The notes: generated by a model not told the origin, from the letters alone. Positions 34,187 through 45,713 are shown, counted from the first letter of the stretch. The stretch: DNA of 64,000 nt from Halomonas sp. SpR8 (GCF_031010195.1 NZ_JAUAMC010000002.1:496001-560000); one strand, 5' to 3'. Translations and numbers: made by a program.

Positions 34187-34927
34187 TTAAGTAGATCGCG
34201 GTGCGTAGGCAAACACATCCGAAAACACCCGCTCCAGCTTAGTGCCTTTTGTGTCCAGCGCGTCCAGGCAGGCGTAGACCATGTTGGGCGAACCAGAGAT
34301 ATACACGTCGTGGGTATCTGGCGTGATATCTGCACTTTCTAACACATGATCAATACGCCCCAGGTGGTGGATAATTCGCTCGCCTGCGGCCAATGGCTCT
34401 TCTAACGGTGATTCGGTCACCGCATGAAAGGAGATATTGGCGTGGATTTGCGCCCAGTGGCTGGCCAGTTGCTCTAAATAGAGATCGCGGTGTTCGCGGG
34501 CCGCCCACCAGAGCGAAATTTCTCGCTCCGGCTGTTCGTGCAGCACGGCTTCAACAATGGCTTTCATCTGCGAAAATCCTGTCCCCGCAGCAATCAGCAG
34601 TAGTGGCCTGTCGCTCTCGCTATCGAGCACGCAATCACCGCCAGGCAGGCGCAGCGTGAGCTGGTTGGCGACTTGCAGCAGTTCACGCAGCCGCGCAGAG
34701 TTGTCTCGCTCCGGCCAGTGCTGAATATGCAGTTCAATGACGCCATCGCCACGATCGGCACTGGCGATTGAAAACGGCACCCAGGTGGTGTCGTCCAGCT
34801 TAAGCTCCAAATACTGCCCCGGCGCATGCTGCATGGCTTCGGCTCGCCCAGCTAGTGTTACACCAAACACATCGGGGTTTAAGTTCTCAACCTCGGTGAC
34901 TTGGCAAGTCAACGTCCTTGCACTCAT
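34187..34927 (-). CDS. fre: NAD(P)H-flavin reductase
   Basis: 246 residues. Reduces free flavins with NAD(P)H. The flavin-binding strand is VPFSIASA, the nucleotide-binding loop IAAGTGFSQMKAIVEAV, and the C-terminus VFSDVFAYAP matches Fre. ATG 34927 follows AAAGAGG. It lies downstream of ubiD, as in E. coli (ubiD-fre). Reduced FMN supplied by Fre-like enzymes is what UbiX needs for the prenyl-FMN cofactor of UbiD, which would explain the pairing (inference). Confidence 0.9.
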   Translation of the reverse strand: MSARTLTCQVTEVENLNPDVFGVTLAGRAEAMQHAPGQYLELKLDDTTWVPFSIASADRGDGVIELHIQHWPERDNSARLRELLQVANQLTLRLPGGDCVLDSESDRPLLLIAAGTGFSQMKAIVEAVLHEQPEREISLWWAAREHRDLYLEQLASHWAQIHANISFHAVTESPLEEPLAAGERIIHHLGRIDHVLESADITPDTHDVYISGSPNMVYACLDALDTKGTKLERVFSDVFAYAPRST

Positions 34928-34970
34928 GAAAGCCTCTTTTTGCAAATTCGGTCAGCGGTGCTCTCTATAT

Positions 34971-36467
34971 TCAACCGCCGTGGCGCGGGGGAGGCAATTC
35001 TAGGCCAATGCCCAGTGCTTCCCAGCGTTCATCCACGCGCGCCTTAACGGCATCGTCCATCACTATCGGGGTGCCCCATTCACGATCAGTTTCTCCCGGC
35101 CACTTATTGGTAGCATCAAGCCCCATCTTCGAGCCAAGGCCAGAGACCGGCGAGGCGAAATCGAGATAGTCGATCGGTGTGTTCTCGACCATCACGGTGT
35201 CCCGGGCAGGATCCATACGGGTGGTGATCGCCCAGATCACATCCTCCCAGTTGCGCGCGTCCACGTCGTCATCCAGCACAATCACAAACTTGGTGTACAT
35301 AAACTGGCGCAGGAAGCTCCAAACCCCCATCATCACGCGCTTGGCGTGGCCGGGGTACTGCTTCTTCATGGTGACCACTGCCATGCGATAAGAGCAGCCC
35401 TCGGGCGGTAGGTAGAAGTCGACGATTTCGGGAAACTGTTTACATAGAATGGGCACAAATACTTCGTTCAACGCCACGCCCAAAATTGCCGGCTCATCCG
35501 GCGGACGCCCGGTATAGGTCGAGTGGTAAATCGCATCGCGGCGCATGGTCATCCGCGTGACGGTAAACACTGGGAAGTGGTCAACCTCGTTGTAGTAACC
35601 GGTGTGGTCACCAAAGGGGCCTTCCGCGGCCATATCATCCGGGTAGATAAAGCCCTCGAGGATAATCTCGCTAGACGCAGGCACATCAAGATCGGCGTGG
35701 CCGCACTTCACCAACTCGGTACGCGAACCGCGCAGCAAGCCCGCAAAGGCATACTCAGAGAGCGAATCCGGCACTGGCGTCACGGCACCCAAAATCGTCG
35801 CTGGGTCGGCGCCAAGCGCCACGGCGACCGGGAAAGGCTCGCCAGGATGGGCTTTTTGGAATTCCAGAAAATCCAGCGCGCCGCCGCGGTGGGAGAGCCA
35901 GCGCATAATCAGGCGGTTTTTACCAATCTTCTGCTGCCGGTAAATACCTAGATTCTGGCGCTTCTTGTGCGGCCCTTTGGTAATCACCAGCGGCCAAGTG
36001 ACCAGCGGCGCCGCATCGCCAGGCCAGCAGTGCTGAATGGGCAGCAGGCCAAGATCGACCTCGTCGTCTTCGTATACCACCTCTTGCACCGGCGCATGCT
36101 TGACGTTTTTGGGCCCCATGCTGAGTACTTGCTTGAAGATCGGCAGCTTGTCCCAGGCGTCTTTCAAACCTTTAGGCGGATCAGGCTCTTTGAGAAACGC
36201 CAACAGCTTGCCCACTTCGCGCAGCGCTTCTACCGAGTCTTGGCCCATGCCTAATGCCACCCGTTTGGGTGTGCCAAACAGATTGCCCAGCAGCGGCATA
36301 TCGTGGCCTTTGACATTTTCAAACAGCAACGCCGGGCCACCGGCACGCAGGGTACGGTCGCAAATCTCGGTGATTTCCAGGTAAGGATCGACTTCGACGT
36401 GGATACGCTTGAGTTCACCCTGCGCTTCAAGCGCAGCGATGAACTCGCGCAAGTCTTTATACTTCAA
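34971..36467 (-). CDS. ubiD: 4-hydroxy-3-polyprenylbenzoate decarboxylase UbiD
   Basis: Prenyl-FMN-dependent decarboxylase of ubiquinone synthesis. 498 residues against 497 in E. coli. [56 protein letters not shown] and [24 protein letters not shown] are diagnostic. The start is TTG 36467 with GGGAG upstream. 31 bases after the rho stop; probably co-transcribed with rho and fre. Confidence 0.96.
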   Translation of the reverse strand: MKYKDLREFIAALEAQGELKRIHVEVDPYLEITEICDRTLRAGGPALLFENVKGHDMPLLGNLFGTPKRVALGMGQDSVEALREVGKLLAFLKEPDPPKGLKDAWDKLPIFKQVLSMGPKNVKHAPVQEVVYEDDEVDLGLLPIQHCWPGDAAPLVTWPLVITKGPHKKRQNLGIYRQQKIGKNRLIMRWLSHRGGALDFLEFQKAHPGEPFPVAVALGADPATILGAVTPVPDSLSEYAFAGLLRGSRTELVKCGHADLDVPASSEIILEGFIYPDDMAAEGPFGDHTGYYNEVDHFPVFTVTRMTMRRDAIYHSTYTGRPPDEPAILGVALNEVFVPILCKQFPEIVDFYLPPEGCSYRMAVVTMKKQYPGHAKRVMMGVWSFLRQFMYTKFVIVLDDDVDARNWEDVIWAITTRMDPARDTVMVENTPIDYLDFASPVSGLGSKMGLDATNKWPGETDREWGTPIVMDDAVKARVDERWEALGIGLELPPPRHGG

Positions 36468-36498
36468 GGCACGCTCCCTGGCTGGCGAGTGCGCCGCT

Positions 36499-37758
36499 CT
36501 AGCGGCGCTTCATCGCTTCAAAGAACTCAAGATTGGTCTTGGTATCTTTCAGACGGTCAATCAGGAATTCAGTGGCGGCGGTGTCTTCCATCGGATTAAG
36601 CAGCTTACGCAGAATCCACATGCGCTGCATTTCATCCTCAGAGGCCAGCAGGTCTTCACGGCGGGTGCCGCTACGACGAATATTGATTGCCGGGAATACG
36701 CGACGCTCAGCCAGCTTGCGGTCCAGGTGGGCTTCCATATTACCGGTACCCTTGAACTCTTCGAAGATGACTTCGTCCATCTTGGAGCCGGTATCCACCA
36801 GCGCCGTAGCGATAATTGTCAGGCTGCCACCCTCTTCGATATTACGCGCCGCACCAAAAAAGCGTTTCGGCTTCTCAAGGGCATGGGCATCGACACCACC
36901 GGTCAGTACTTTGCCGGAGCTGGGTACCACGGTGTTGTAGGCACGCGCCAGGCGGGTGATCGAGTCGAGCAGGATGACCACGTCTTTCTTGTGCTCAACC
37001 AAGCGCTTGGCTTTCTCGATGACCATCTCGGCCACTTGCACGTGACGCGCAGGCGGTTCATCAAAGGTCGACGCCACCACTTCGCCACGCACGGTGCGCG
37101 ACATTTCGGTCACTTCCTCAGGGCGCTCATCGATCAGCAATACGATCAGGTGGCACTCTGGGTTATTGCGCGTGATGGAGGTCGCGATGTTCTGCAACAT
37201 CAGCGTTTTACCCGCCTTGGGCGGCGATACCAGCAGACCACGTTGGCCTTTACCAATCGGCGCGGTTAGATCGATGATCCGCGCGGTCAGGTCTTCCGTG
37301 GAGCCATTACCGATCTCCATACGCATACGATCGTCTGGGAACAGCGGCGTTAAGTTCTCAAATAGGATCTTGTGCTTGGCATTTTCCGGACGGTCAAAGT
37401 TGATTTGACTGACCTTCAGCAGGGCGAAGTAGCGCTCACCCTCCTTCGGCGGACGGATTTTACCGGAAATGGAGTCCCCCTTGCGCAGATTGAAACGGCG
37501 GATCTGCGAAGGCGATATGTAGATATCGTCGGGACCGGCGAGATAGGAGCTGTCAGCGCTACGCAGGAAGCCGAAGCCATCCTGAAGAATTTCCAGCACA
37601 CCGTCGCCATAAATATCCTCGCCACTTTTGGCGTGTTTCTTGAGGATGGCGAAAATGATGTCCTGCTTGCGCGAACGGGCCAAGTTATCAATACCCATTT
37701 CACGGGCGATATCGAGGAGCTCGGGAACGGTTTTTTGCTTGAGTTCAGTGAGATTCAT
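36499..37758 (-). CDS. rho: Transcription termination factor Rho
   Basis: 419 residues, identical in length to E. coli Rho. [20 protein letters not shown] opens the N-terminal domain; the cold-shock RNA-binding part contains [18 protein letters not shown]; Walker A is SPPKAGKT and Walker [13 protein letters not shown]. Rho is often autoregulated through its leader; the 530-bp upstream region is long enough but no specific site is claimed. trxA, which precedes rho in Pseudomonas and E. coli, is absent. Confidence 0.97.
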   Translation of the reverse strand: MNLTELKQKTVPELLDIAREMGIDNLARSRKQDIIFAILKKHAKSGEDIYGDGVLEILQDGFGFLRSADSSYLAGPDDIYISPSQIRRFNLRKGDSISGKIRPPKEGERYFALLKVSQINFDRPENAKHKILFENLTPLFPDDRMRMEIGNGSTEDLTARIIDLTAPIGKGQRGLLVSPPKAGKTLMLQNIATSITRNNPECHLIVLLIDERPEEVTEMSRTVRGEVVASTFDEPPARHVQVAEMVIEKAKRLVEHKKDVVILLDSITRLARAYNTVVPSSGKVLTGGVDAHALEKPKRFFGAARNIEEGGSLTIIATALVDTGSKMDEVIFEEFKGTGNMEAHLDRKLAERRVFPAINIRRSGTRREDLLASEDEMQRMWILRKLLNPMEDTAATEFLIDRLKDTKTNLEFFEAMKRR

Positions 37759-38288
37759 CGGTGTGTTAGAAAGTTGCTCATGGAAGCTGGGCGCCAGGCG
37801 CCGGGAGTATGACAGGAGGCGTGAAAGTGACGCCGTGTGATGCGTTCAGACCCCGGTAGTGGCACGCGCTCGAAATGAAAGGAACTGGGTTGATCTTAAC
37901 TAACAACATTAGTGCGTGTCGTCATTAAGGTTCAACTCGAGGGTGCTGACAGTTGTTAAATCTGGTTGACACAGAAAAGTGGCTAAACCAGTGGGCTATC
38001 TGACGACTTGGAAATCTGGCTGACGCTAATAGGATAATAGTAAGTAACGTCTGGGGTGACCAAGGTGCCGTACTTGAACAACACATGCAAGATGATTTAT
38101 CTAAACGATAAGAGATATAAACGTCAGTCATCTCAACAGCGAAGCGCTTGTGGACACACTAACTAACCAGGTCAGATCAGGCCAGTTGTTCGATGGTAGT
38201 CAAGCGCCGCGATAAACGCAAGCCTTTGGCAATTGACAATGGATAAAGGTCACCGCAACCTTGGCACAGATAACACCAAGGAATGCTC
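37759..38288. other. 530-bp intergenic region between divergent rho and ppx
   Basis: No convincing gene. On the rho side there is a GGCGCC-A-GGCGCC-type palindrome (about 37791-37803) in the rho leader. The middle has two near-identical 13-mers, AAATCTGGTTGAC (about 37958-37970) and AAATCTGGCTGAC (about 38012-38024), and an AATAGGATAATAG box that could be a -10 element on the plus strand. A minus-strand frame of 68 codons (37925-38131) lacks a ribosome site and resembles nothing. In relatives this gap holds trxA; no thioredoxin remnant (WCGPC) was seen. Confidence 0.5.
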
Positions 38289-39842
38289 ATGCCCAAGGAT
38301 ATTTCGCTCCCCATTGACGCCTCTCGCATTGAGGCAGACAGCGGTGCACCGCAGCGCTTAGCCGCTATTGACCTGGGCTCCAACAGCTTTCACCTACTGG
38401 TGGCCAACTACCAGCATGAACGCCTTCAAGTGGTGGCCCGCTTGGGTGAAAAGGTGCAGCTAGCCGCAGGTTTAGACGATGACGGCCGGCTCAGCGAAGA
38501 GGCGATGCAGCGCGCGCTGGACTGCCTGGGCCGCTTTGCGCCGTTTTTAAGCGACATTACCGATGCTAATTTGCGCATCGTCGGCACTAACGCCTTACGC
38601 GATGCACATAATAGCCAGGCATTTATCGAGCGCGCCGAGGCTCAGCTAGGGCACGCCATCGAAATTATTGCCGGCCGAGAAGAGGCCCGACTGATTTATT
38701 TAGGTGCCGCCCATGCGCTGGCGGAAAATGGCCGCCGATTAATCGTCGATATTGGCGGCGGTTCGACCGAATTTATTATCGGCGAAGCCTTCGAGCCCAA
38801 AGCACTGGAAAGCCTGCGTATGGGCTGCGTGACCTTTTCTCGACGCTTCTTCCCCGACGGCGAATTAAACGAAAAGCGCATGCGCCGTGCAGAGCTAGCC
38901 GCCCTTTCGGAGCTCGCCAATATTCAGCGCCCTTATCAACGTCTGGGTTGGGATGATCCGGTGGGATCAAGCGGCACGATCAAAGCCGCCGCCAGCGTGC
39001 TGTTTGCTTACGGCGATACGACTACGGAAGGTGTTATTACCCGTAGTGGCTTAAAGAAGCTGCGCGAACGCCTATTGAAGTGCAAACAGTTGGACAAAGT
39101 AGCGTTGGACGGCCTTAAAGCCGACCGCGCTAAAGTCTTCCCGGCGGGTATTGCCATTCTTGGGGCGATTTTTGAAGCCTTTGATCTATCCCAGATGCGC
39201 TATGCAGATGGCGCCCTGCGCGAAGGCGTGCTCTACGACATGGCCGGGCGCAATACGGCGGAAGACTCGCGCTCCAAGAGCCTGGAGTCGCTAAAGCGCA
39301 CCTACGATGTAGATACGCGCCAAGGACTTAACGTTGCCGACACCGCAGAGCGCCTGTTTGATCAGGTGCACCAGGCATGGTCGCTAAGCTCTGAACAAGG
39401 CCGCTACATGCAGTGGGCATGCCACGTGCACGAAATCGGCCTGGCAATCTCTCACAGCCAGTTCCATCGCCACGGCGCTTACCTGCTGGAGCACTCTGAC
39501 CTGGCCGGTTTTTCACGCCCTGAACAGCGCCAACTGGCGTTTTTAGTGCGTGCCCACCGGCGCAAATTTCCGCTTAAGGAGTGGCAGGCGTTGCCCGTGG
39601 CGCAGCAGTCGGTCACCCAAAAGCTCGCCCGGCTGCTACGTTTAGCCGTGCTGCTCAACCATTCGCGCCCTGAAACTGCCCCACCGCTACCGGAGATCAG
39701 CGCTGACAGCAATAGCCTGACAATTACCCTGCCTGCCAGCGATGAACCCACGCTACTCAGCACCGATTTGGAGCAGGAGCAGGCGTTTATGGAAGCTGCG
39801 GGGTTTAAGCTGGTGGTTAAACAGGCGAAGTCAGACGGGTAA
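38289..39842 (+). CDS. ppx: Exopolyphosphatase (Ppx/GppA family)
   Basis: 517 residues from the second ATG, 6 bases after AAGGA; the first ATG (38283) overlaps that site. Degrades polyphosphate from its end; family members may also hydrolyse pppGpp. ASKHA-fold motifs: AAIDLGSNSFHLLVA, EEARLIYLGAAHAL and VDIGGGSTEFIIG. A C-terminal HD-like domain (HVHEIGLAISHSQFHRHGAYLLE) is present as in Ppx. The last 26 bases overlap the end of tilS on the other strand. Confidence 0.94.
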   Translation: MPKDISLPIDASRIEADSGAPQRLAAIDLGSNSFHLLVANYQHERLQVVARLGEKVQLAAGLDDDGRLSEEAMQRALDCLGRFAPFLSDITDANLRIVGTNALRDAHNSQAFIERAEAQLGHAIEIIAGREEARLIYLGAAHALAENGRRLIVDIGGGSTEFIIGEAFEPKALESLRMGCVTFSRRFFPDGELNEKRMRRAELAALSELANIQRPYQRLGWDDPVGSSGTIKAAASVLFAYGDTTTEGVITRSGLKKLRERLLKCKQLDKVALDGLKADRAKVFPAGIAILGAIFEAFDLSQMRYADGALREGVLYDMAGRNTAEDSRSKSLESLKRTYDVDTRQGLNVADTAERLFDQVHQAWSLSSEQGRYMQWACHVHEIGLAISHSQFHRHGAYLLEHSDLAGFSRPEQRQLAFLVRAHRRKFPLKEWQALPVAQQSVTQKLARLLRLAVLLNHSRPETAPPLPEISADSNSLTITLPASDEPTLLSTDLEQEQAFMEAAGFKLVVKQAKSDG

Positions 39843-41115
39843 ACAGGGCCCCCTCTGCTTGATATAGCAACTGAGCAGGGGGACGGATCACCCCAATACA
39901 CGCATCAGCCTGCATAATGACCACCAGCCGCTCGCGTTCCCAGGGCGGCACCTTAGCCTCTTGTAACAGCCGCTTGAGATCACGCCGCCCTCGATTGGGC
40001 AGTTGAATAACCTCTCCACCCTGTCGCCAGGTGGCTCTCAGCGGTTGAGGTAGCGTTTGTGATGACGCTATCTTCCAGCCGAGTGGGCCTAGGGGGGTAT
40101 CTAGCGGCGCATGACCATTCCAATCCACCTGCCAAGGCGGGAGTGGTTCGAGGGGCGTCATCAGGTAGAGCCGCTGACGCCATACGCGCGCCTGAGCACC
40201 CGGCCACTCAATGCATACGGCTGCATCTGGTTTGGCTTTCAGTTGATCCAACAGGCTCTCTAAACGCTTTTGCGGCGGCGTTGACAGGCTCTGCTGTTGG
40301 CAAAGCGTGCGCACCAGCAGCCGTTGGCGGGGACGAGAACGCGAGCTCAGAGCGGCGGCATCAATGCTACTGGTGCCACTTAGTAACGTTTGGAGCTCTT
40401 GCTCCGCGTATTCTACCAGCAGACGATCGGCTTCTCCGGCATGGCGTGCGCTTTGTGCCAAAGCCCCCGCCGCATCGGGCCAGCGTGTTTCGATTGCTGG
40501 CAGCACTGCGTGGCGCAAACGGTTGCGATCGAGGCTGAGGTCGGTGTTGGTAGGGTCTTCGCACCATGTCAGGTCGAGCGACTGCGCCGCGGCTTCAAGC
40601 GAGGCCCGAGGCGTCGTTAACCAGGGGCGCACCAGGGTGACGCCTTCGGCATCGCGGCGATAAGGCATGCTCGCCAAACCACGCGCACCGCTGCCGCGTA
40701 GGGCCGCGAGCAGAAAGGTTTCCGCCTGATCATCCTGGTGCTGGGCTAGCCAAAGCGTGTCGCCGGCGGGAATGGCGGCAAAAAAGGCCGCGTAGCGGGC
40801 GTTACGGGCCGCGCCTTCCACGCCTTCACCTTGGGCATCCACCGCCACGCTCTTCACCGATAGCGGAACGTTCAATCGCTCGCAGAGGGTTTTACACTGC
40901 TCTTCGAATGTGGCTGCTGCTGCCTGAAGGCCATGGTTGATATGAATGGCGCGCAGGGGGCGGCCTGCTGGTTGGCAAACCACCGCAGCTAAGGTAAGCA
41001 GCAGGCTGGAGTCGAGTCCACCGGAGAGCGCCACCCAAATAGAGCGCCCCGGCGGGGTTTCCGCCAAGGCGTCGTTGAGTAACCTTTCAAGCGTGTTAAG
41101 CGGCTGAGGCGCCAT
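39817..41115 (-). CDS. tilS: tRNA(Ile)-lysidine synthase TilS
   Basis: 432 residues. Converts C34 of tRNA-Ile(CAU) to lysidine, an essential step for AUA decoding. The PP-loop is [15 protein letters not shown], followed by HINHGLQ and [24 protein letters not shown]. The C-terminal tRNA-binding domains end in [19 protein letters not shown] text. It overlaps accA by 20 bases and ppx at the 3' end, so it is tightly packed between them. Confidence 0.95.
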   Translation of the reverse strand: MAPQPLNTLERLLNDALAETPPGRSIWVALSGGLDSSLLLTLAAVVCQPAGRPLRAIHINHGLQAAAATFEEQCKTLCERLNVPLSVKSVAVDAQGEGVEGAARNARYAAFFAAIPAGDTLWLAQHQDDQAETFLLAALRGSGARGLASMPYRRDAEGVTLVRPWLTTPRASLEAAAQSLDLTWCEDPTNTDLSLDRNRLRHAVLPAIETRWPDAAGALAQSARHAGEADRLLVEYAEQELQTLLSGTSSIDAAALSSRSRPRQRLLVRTLCQQQSLSTPPQKRLESLLDQLKAKPDAAVCIEWPGAQARVWRQRLYLMTPLEPLPPWQVDWNGHAPLDTPLGPLGWKIASSQTLPQPLRATWRQGGEVIQLPNRGRRDLKRLLQEAKVPPWERERLVVIMQADACIGVIRPPAQLLYQAEGALFTRLTSPV

Positions 41116-42052
41116 AGCTCATTAAACGCTTGTAGCGGCGCTCTAGCAGTGCGTCGGTGTCCAACGCCTGCAGACGTTCCAGGCTAGCGGTCAGCGCCTC
41201 TTTAACCCGTTCGGAGGTGGTCAGCGGATGGCGGTGGGATCCACCCAGCGGCTCTTTAATTAGCGTATCCACAAACCCAAGCGTTTTTAGGCGCTCGGCG
41301 GTAATCCCCATGGCCTGGGCGGCGTCGGAGGCTTTGGCGGCACTCTTCCACAGAATAGAGGCACAGCCTTCCGGCGAGATGACCGAATAGGTGGAGTACT
41401 GCAGCATTTGCAGCTCATCGCAGACGCCAATGGCCAGCGCGCCGCCGGAGCCGCCCTCGCCCACCACCGTCGAGATAATCGGCGTTTTTAGCCGCGACAT
41501 AACGGCCAGGTTGTAGGCGATCGCTTCTGACTGACCGCGCTCTTCGGCATCGATACCTGGGTAGGCGCCTGGGGTATCGATAAAGGTCAGAATCGGCATT
41601 TTAAAGCGCTCGGCCATTTCCATCAGGCGGCACGCTTTGCGGTAGCCTTCTGGGCGCGGCATGCCGAAGTTGCGGCGCACTTTCTCTTTTACATCGCGGC
41701 CTTTTTGATGACCAATGACCATCACCGGCGCATCGTTCAAGCGTGCGATGCCACCGACTAGCGCGGCATCATCGGCGAAGTTGCGATCACCGTGCAGTTC
41801 GTCGAAGTCGGTGAAGATGTGTTCGAGATAGTCCAGCGTATAAGGGCGCTGAGGGTGCCGAGAAAGCTGCGAAACCTGCCAGGGAGTCAAATCCTTGAAG
41901 ATTGATGCCGTCAGCTTACGGCTCTTCTCTTCCAGCCGAGCAATCTCGTCAGAAAGGTTGACTTGGCTATCGGAACTGACTAAGCGCAGCTCCTCAATTT
42001 TTGCCTGAAGTTCGGCAATCGGCTGTTCAAAATCGAGATAATTAGGATTCAT
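41096..42052 (-). CDS. accA: Acetyl-CoA carboxylase carboxyltransferase subunit alpha
   Basis: 318 residues. [45 protein letters not shown] and [20 protein letters not shown] match AccA, which with AccD transfers CO2 from biotin to acetyl-CoA for fatty acid synthesis. It lies between dnaE and tilS as in other gammaproteobacteria. AGGCAG precedes the ATG at 42052; 120 bases separate it from dnaE. Confidence 0.97.
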   Translation of the reverse strand: MNPNYLDFEQPIAELQAKIEELRLVSSDSQVNLSDEIARLEEKSRKLTASIFKDLTPWQVSQLSRHPQRPYTLDYLEHIFTDFDELHGDRNFADDAALVGGIARLNDAPVMVIGHQKGRDVKEKVRRNFGMPRPEGYRKACRLMEMAERFKMPILTFIDTPGAYPGIDAEERGQSEAIAYNLAVMSRLKTPIISTVVGEGGSGGALAIGVCDELQMLQYSTYSVISPEGCASILWKSAAKASDAAQAMGITAERLKTLGFVDTLIKEPLGGSHRHPLTTSERVKEALTASLERLQALDTDALLERRYKRLMSYGASAA

Positions 42053-42172
42053 CGGCGCTGCCTATAGAAAGAAGCCTGATCAAAATATACATTGATAAGA
42101 ATTAAAGAGAATAAAGCGCATTATCGCACCCTGACCCAGCCACGCAAGTTGAGTGCCCGCCCCATCAGTCTT

Positions 42173-45100
42173 TTAACGATAACGAAGTTGCACACCTGCC
42201 TGTCCCTGAACATCCCGCAACGCTAGCAGTAGATCGTCGCTAGGCGCGACCTTCCACTCATCATCGAGCTCTAGCCAGGCGACCGCTGCTGGGTGGCGGT
42301 ACTGCAGGCGTACTGGCAACCCCTCTTGATCGCGATACGGCGTCAGGCTATCGCGCAGGGTTTCAATTAAACGGCCATTGATCAGCCCTGCATCCAGCGC
42401 CAGCTCCACCGCTTGGCCATAGCGAATACGCGCCGTCACCATTGGCGTGACGTCTTTGCCGCGCAGGCGCAGGCCGCCGGAGAATTCATCGCTGGAGACT
42501 TCGCCCTCGACGATCAACACCTGATCGGCCTCAATCTGACCACGCAACTGCTCAAATAGCTCCCCAAATAGCGAGGCTTCAATACGCCCAGTGCGGTCAT
42601 CCAGGGTAATAAACGCCATGGTATCGCCACGCTTGGACTTCATGGTGCGCACGCCGACCACTAGCCCGGCCACCCGTTGGGGGTCGCGGGAGGGTTTTAA
42701 GTCGCTGATCCGCGTCGATACAAAACGCTTTAATTCCCGCTCGTACTCGTCGATCGGGTGGCCCGTGAGATAAAGCCCCAGAGTATCTTTCTCCCCTGAG
42801 AGCCGTTCGCGGTCGGTCCACTCGCGGGCGTTGATATATTCGGCGTAAACGTTACTGTCGCCGTCGCCTTCCTCGTCAGCGGCGAACGCATCCCCAAACA
42901 TGTCCAGCATTCCCAGGTTCTGATTGGTATGGTTCTGAGCGGCGGCTTTAAGCGCGTCTTCCATTGCCGCGAACAGCACTGCACGGTTGGGGCCTAGAGT
43001 ATCCAGCGCGCCAGAGCGAATCAGCGCTTCCAGGGTGCGCTTATTCATCCGTTTGGGATCAATGCGGCGACAGAAATCGAAGATATCCTTGAACGGGCCG
43101 TCTGTCTCACGGGCTTCGACAATGGCGCCAATCGGGCCTTCGCCCACGCCACGAATCGCGCCTAACCCATACACCACCCGCGCATCGCTATCGACGGTAA
43201 ACTTGTAGCCACCCACGTTGACGTTCGGCGGGGTCACGGTGAGTCGGAGGTTGCGGCACTCCTCAATCAGCGGTACCACTTTATCCAGGTTATCCATTTC
43301 CGTGGACATAACGGCGGCCATAAAGGGCCCTGGATAGTGAGCTTTCAACCATGCGGTTTGGTAAGACACCAGCGCGTAGGCGGCCGAGTGCGACTTGTTA
43401 AAGCCGTAGCCGGCGAATTTTTCCACCAGGTCGAAGATGTTACCGGCCAGGTCTTTATCAATCCCGTTAGCGGCGCAACCCTCCATAAAGCCATCGCGCT
43501 GCTTGGCCATCTCTTCGGGCTTTTTCTTACCCATGGCGCGGCGCAGCATATCGGCCTGGCCGAGGCTGTAACCTGCCATCACCTGAGCGATCTGCATGAC
43601 CTGCTCTTGGTAGAGAATAATGCCGTAGGTGGGCGCCAGCACCGGTTTCAACAGCTCATGCTGGTAATCCGGGTGGGGATAAGAGACTTCGGCCCGGCCG
43701 TGCTTACGGTTAATAAAGTCGTCGACCATGCCCGACTGCAAGGGGCCGGGGCGGAACAGCGCTACCAGGGCGATCATGTCGTCCAGGGAGTCGGGCAGCA
43801 GGCGCTTGATCAGCTCCTTCATGCCGCGGGATTCAAGCTGGAAGACCGCGGTGGTTTCAGCGCGCTTGAGCATCTCAAAGGTGGGCGCGTCATCCAGCGG
43901 GATACTCTCGATATTGAGCGGCCCCTGACCATTTACATCGCGTACCTTATCGACCATCTCCAGCGCCCAGTCGATAATCGTCAGCGTACGCAGGCCCAGG
44001 AAGTCAAACTTAACCAGCCCGGCCTCTTCAATGTCGTTTTTATCAAACTGAACGACCAAGCCGGAGCCGTCTTCATCGCAGAGCAGCGGCGAAAAATCGG
44101 TCAGCTTGGTGGGAGCGATAACCACCCCACCGGCGTGTTTACCAGTACCGCGAGTGGTGCCCTCTAGTTTGAGCGCCATCTCCCATATCTCTTCGGCTTC
44201 GTCGTCGTTGCCGATAAATTCTTTAAGCGCGGGCTCCTGCTCAATCGCTTTGGCCAGGGTCATGCCCACTTCAAAGGGAATCAGCTTGGAGAGCTTGTCG
44301 CCCAACGAATAGGGACGCCCCTGGGCGCGGGCCACGTCACGCACCACAGCCTTGGCCGCCATAGTGCCAAAGGTGACAATCTGCGAGACCGCATTCCGGC
44401 CATAACGCTCGGCCACGTACTCAATCACCTTGTCGCGCTTCTCCATGCAGAAGTCGACGTCAAAGTCGGGCATCGAGACACGTTCAGGGTTAAGAAAGCG
44501 CTCGAACAGCAGGTCGTAACCGATCGGATCCAGATCGGTGATCTTTTGCGCGTAGGCCACCAGCGAACCGGCACCGGAGCCACGCCCTGGGCCTACCGGC
44601 ACGCTGTTGTCCTTGGCCCACTGGATAAAGTCCATCACGATCAGGAAGTAGCCAGGGAAGCCCATCTGGATAATAACGTTGAGCTCGAACTCCAGCCGGT
44701 CGCGGTAGCGCTGGTCGATTGCCTGGTACTCTTCACTGTCACGGGGGTAGCGCTCGGTGGGAAACAGAAAATCCAACCGCTCGGTTAACCCGTCGTGGGA
44801 GACCTTGCGGAAGAACTCGTCCTGGGTCATGCCTTCGGGGATGCCAAACTCGGGCAGGAAAATCTCGCCCAGGCGTACGTCAACGCTGCAGCGCTCGGCG
44901 ATCATGACGCTGTTTTCCAGCGCTTCGGGAATATCCGAGAACAGCGCCGCCATCTCGTCGGGGCTTTTTAGGTACTGCTCTTCGGTGTAGCGGCGTTCGC
45001 GGCGCGGGTCATCCAGCGCTTTGCCTTCGCCGATGGCCACGCGGGTTTCATGCGCCCAAAAATCATCGCGCTCCAAAAAACGCACGTCGTTGGTCGCCAC

Positions 45101-45685
45101 CACCGGCGTGCCGGTCTCAATGGCCAGCTTCACGCTGGCGTGAACGCAGGCCTCTTCCAGCGGGCGGCCAGTGCGAACCAGCTCCAGGTAAAAGCGTTCG
45201 GGAAACGCCGCCTGCCACTCTTGCAGCAGCACCCGGGCATCCTGTTCGTGATCAGATAGCAGGTGGCGGCCAATCTCACCCTCCCGGGCACCGGAGAGCG
45301 CAATCAAGCCCTCACTCTGTTCCAGCACCCACTGCTTATCGAGAATCGCGCGCCCCTGGCGCTGGCCGTGCGTCCAGCCCTTGGAGATCAGCTCGGTGAG
45401 GTTGCGGTAGCCAACGTCGTTCATCGCCAGCAGCGTTAGCCGATAAGGGTGCGACTCGTCGTGGGGATTGTGCAGCCATAAATCGCTGCCAATAATCGGT
45501 TTCAGGCCCGCCCCCTGGGCGGCTTTATAGAACTTCACCAAGCCGAACAGGTTGGCTTCATCGGTCAAAGCCAGCGCTGGCATCGCTCGTTCCGCCGTGG
45601 TACTCACCAGCGATTTAAGCTTCACCAAGCCATCGACCAGGGAGTATTCACTGTGCAAACGCAGATGAACAAACGGTACCGTCAT
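42173..45685 (-). CDS. dnaE: DNA polymerase III alpha subunit
   Basis: 1170 residues, replicative polymerase catalytic subunit. The PHP domain starts FVHLRLHSEYSLVDGLVK; the catalytic aspartates are in VSMPDFDVDFCMEKRD; GRGSGAGSLVAY and the AYALVSYQTAWLKAHYP segment are also typical; helix-hairpin-helix and OB-fold regions follow toward the C-terminus. ATG 45685 follows GAGAG. Long frames on the opposite strand (for example 43337-44167) are shadows of its codon bias. Confidence 0.98.
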   Translation of the reverse strand: MTVPFVHLRLHSEYSLVDGLVKLKSLVSTTAERAMPALALTDEANLFGLVKFYKAAQGAGLKPIIGSDLWLHNPHDESHPYRLTLLAMNDVGYRNLTELISKGWTHGQRQGRAILDKQWVLEQSEGLIALSGAREGEIGRHLLSDHEQDARVLLQEWQAAFPERFYLELVRTGRPLEEACVHASVKLAIETGTPVVATNDVRFLERDDFWAHETRVAIGEGKALDDPRRERRYTEEQYLKSPDEMAALFSDIPEALENSVMIAERCSVDVRLGEIFLPEFGIPEGMTQDEFFRKVSHDGLTERLDFLFPTERYPRDSEEYQAIDQRYRDRLEFELNVIIQMGFPGYFLIVMDFIQWAKDNSVPVGPGRGSGAGSLVAYAQKITDLDPIGYDLLFERFLNPERVSMPDFDVDFCMEKRDKVIEYVAERYGRNAVSQIVTFGTMAAKAVVRDVARAQGRPYSLGDKLSKLIPFEVGMTLAKAIEQEPALKEFIGNDDEAEEIWEMALKLEGTTRGTGKHAGGVVIAPTKLTDFSPLLCDEDGSGLVVQFDKNDIEEAGLVKFDFLGLRTLTIIDWALEMVDKVRDVNGQGPLNIESIPLDDAPTFEMLKRAETTAVFQLESRGMKELIKRLLPDSLDDMIALVALFRPGPLQSGMVDDFINRKHGRAEVSYPHPDYQHELLKPVLAPTYGIILYQEQVMQIAQVMAGYSLGQADMLRRAMGKKKPEEMAKQRDGFMEGCAANGIDKDLAGNIFDLVEKFAGYGFNKSHSAAYALVSYQTAWLKAHYPGPFMAAVMSTEMDNLDKVVPLIEECRNLRLTVTPPNVNVGGYKFTVDSDARVVYGLGAIRGVGEGPIGAIVEARETDGPFKDIFDFCRRIDPKRMNKRTLEALIRSGALDTLGPNRAVLFAAMEDALKAAAQNHTNQNLGMLDMFGDAFAADEEGDGDSNVYAEYINAREWTDRERLSGEKDTLGLYLTGHPIDEYERELKRFVSTRISDLKPSRDPQRVAGLVVGVRTMKSKRGDTMAFITLDDRTGRIEASLFGELFEQLRGQIEADQVLIVEGEVSSDEFSGGLRLRGKDVTPMVTARIRYGQAVELALDAGLINGRLIETLRDSLTPYRDQEGLPVRLQYRHPAAVAWLELDDEWKVAPSDDLLLALRDVQGQAGVQLRYR

Positions 45686-45713
45686 AACACTCTCGCTAAA
45701 TAAATAAACAGGC

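Noticed and set aside
37925..38131. Minus-strand 68-codon frame between rho and ppx
   Set aside because: No ribosome site, no similarity to thioredoxin or any known family, unusual composition.
43337..44167. 276-codon open frame opposite dnaE
   Set aside because: Fully antisense to a well supported polymerase gene, low-complexity His/Gln/Val-rich product typical of the codon-bias shadow, no ribosome site.
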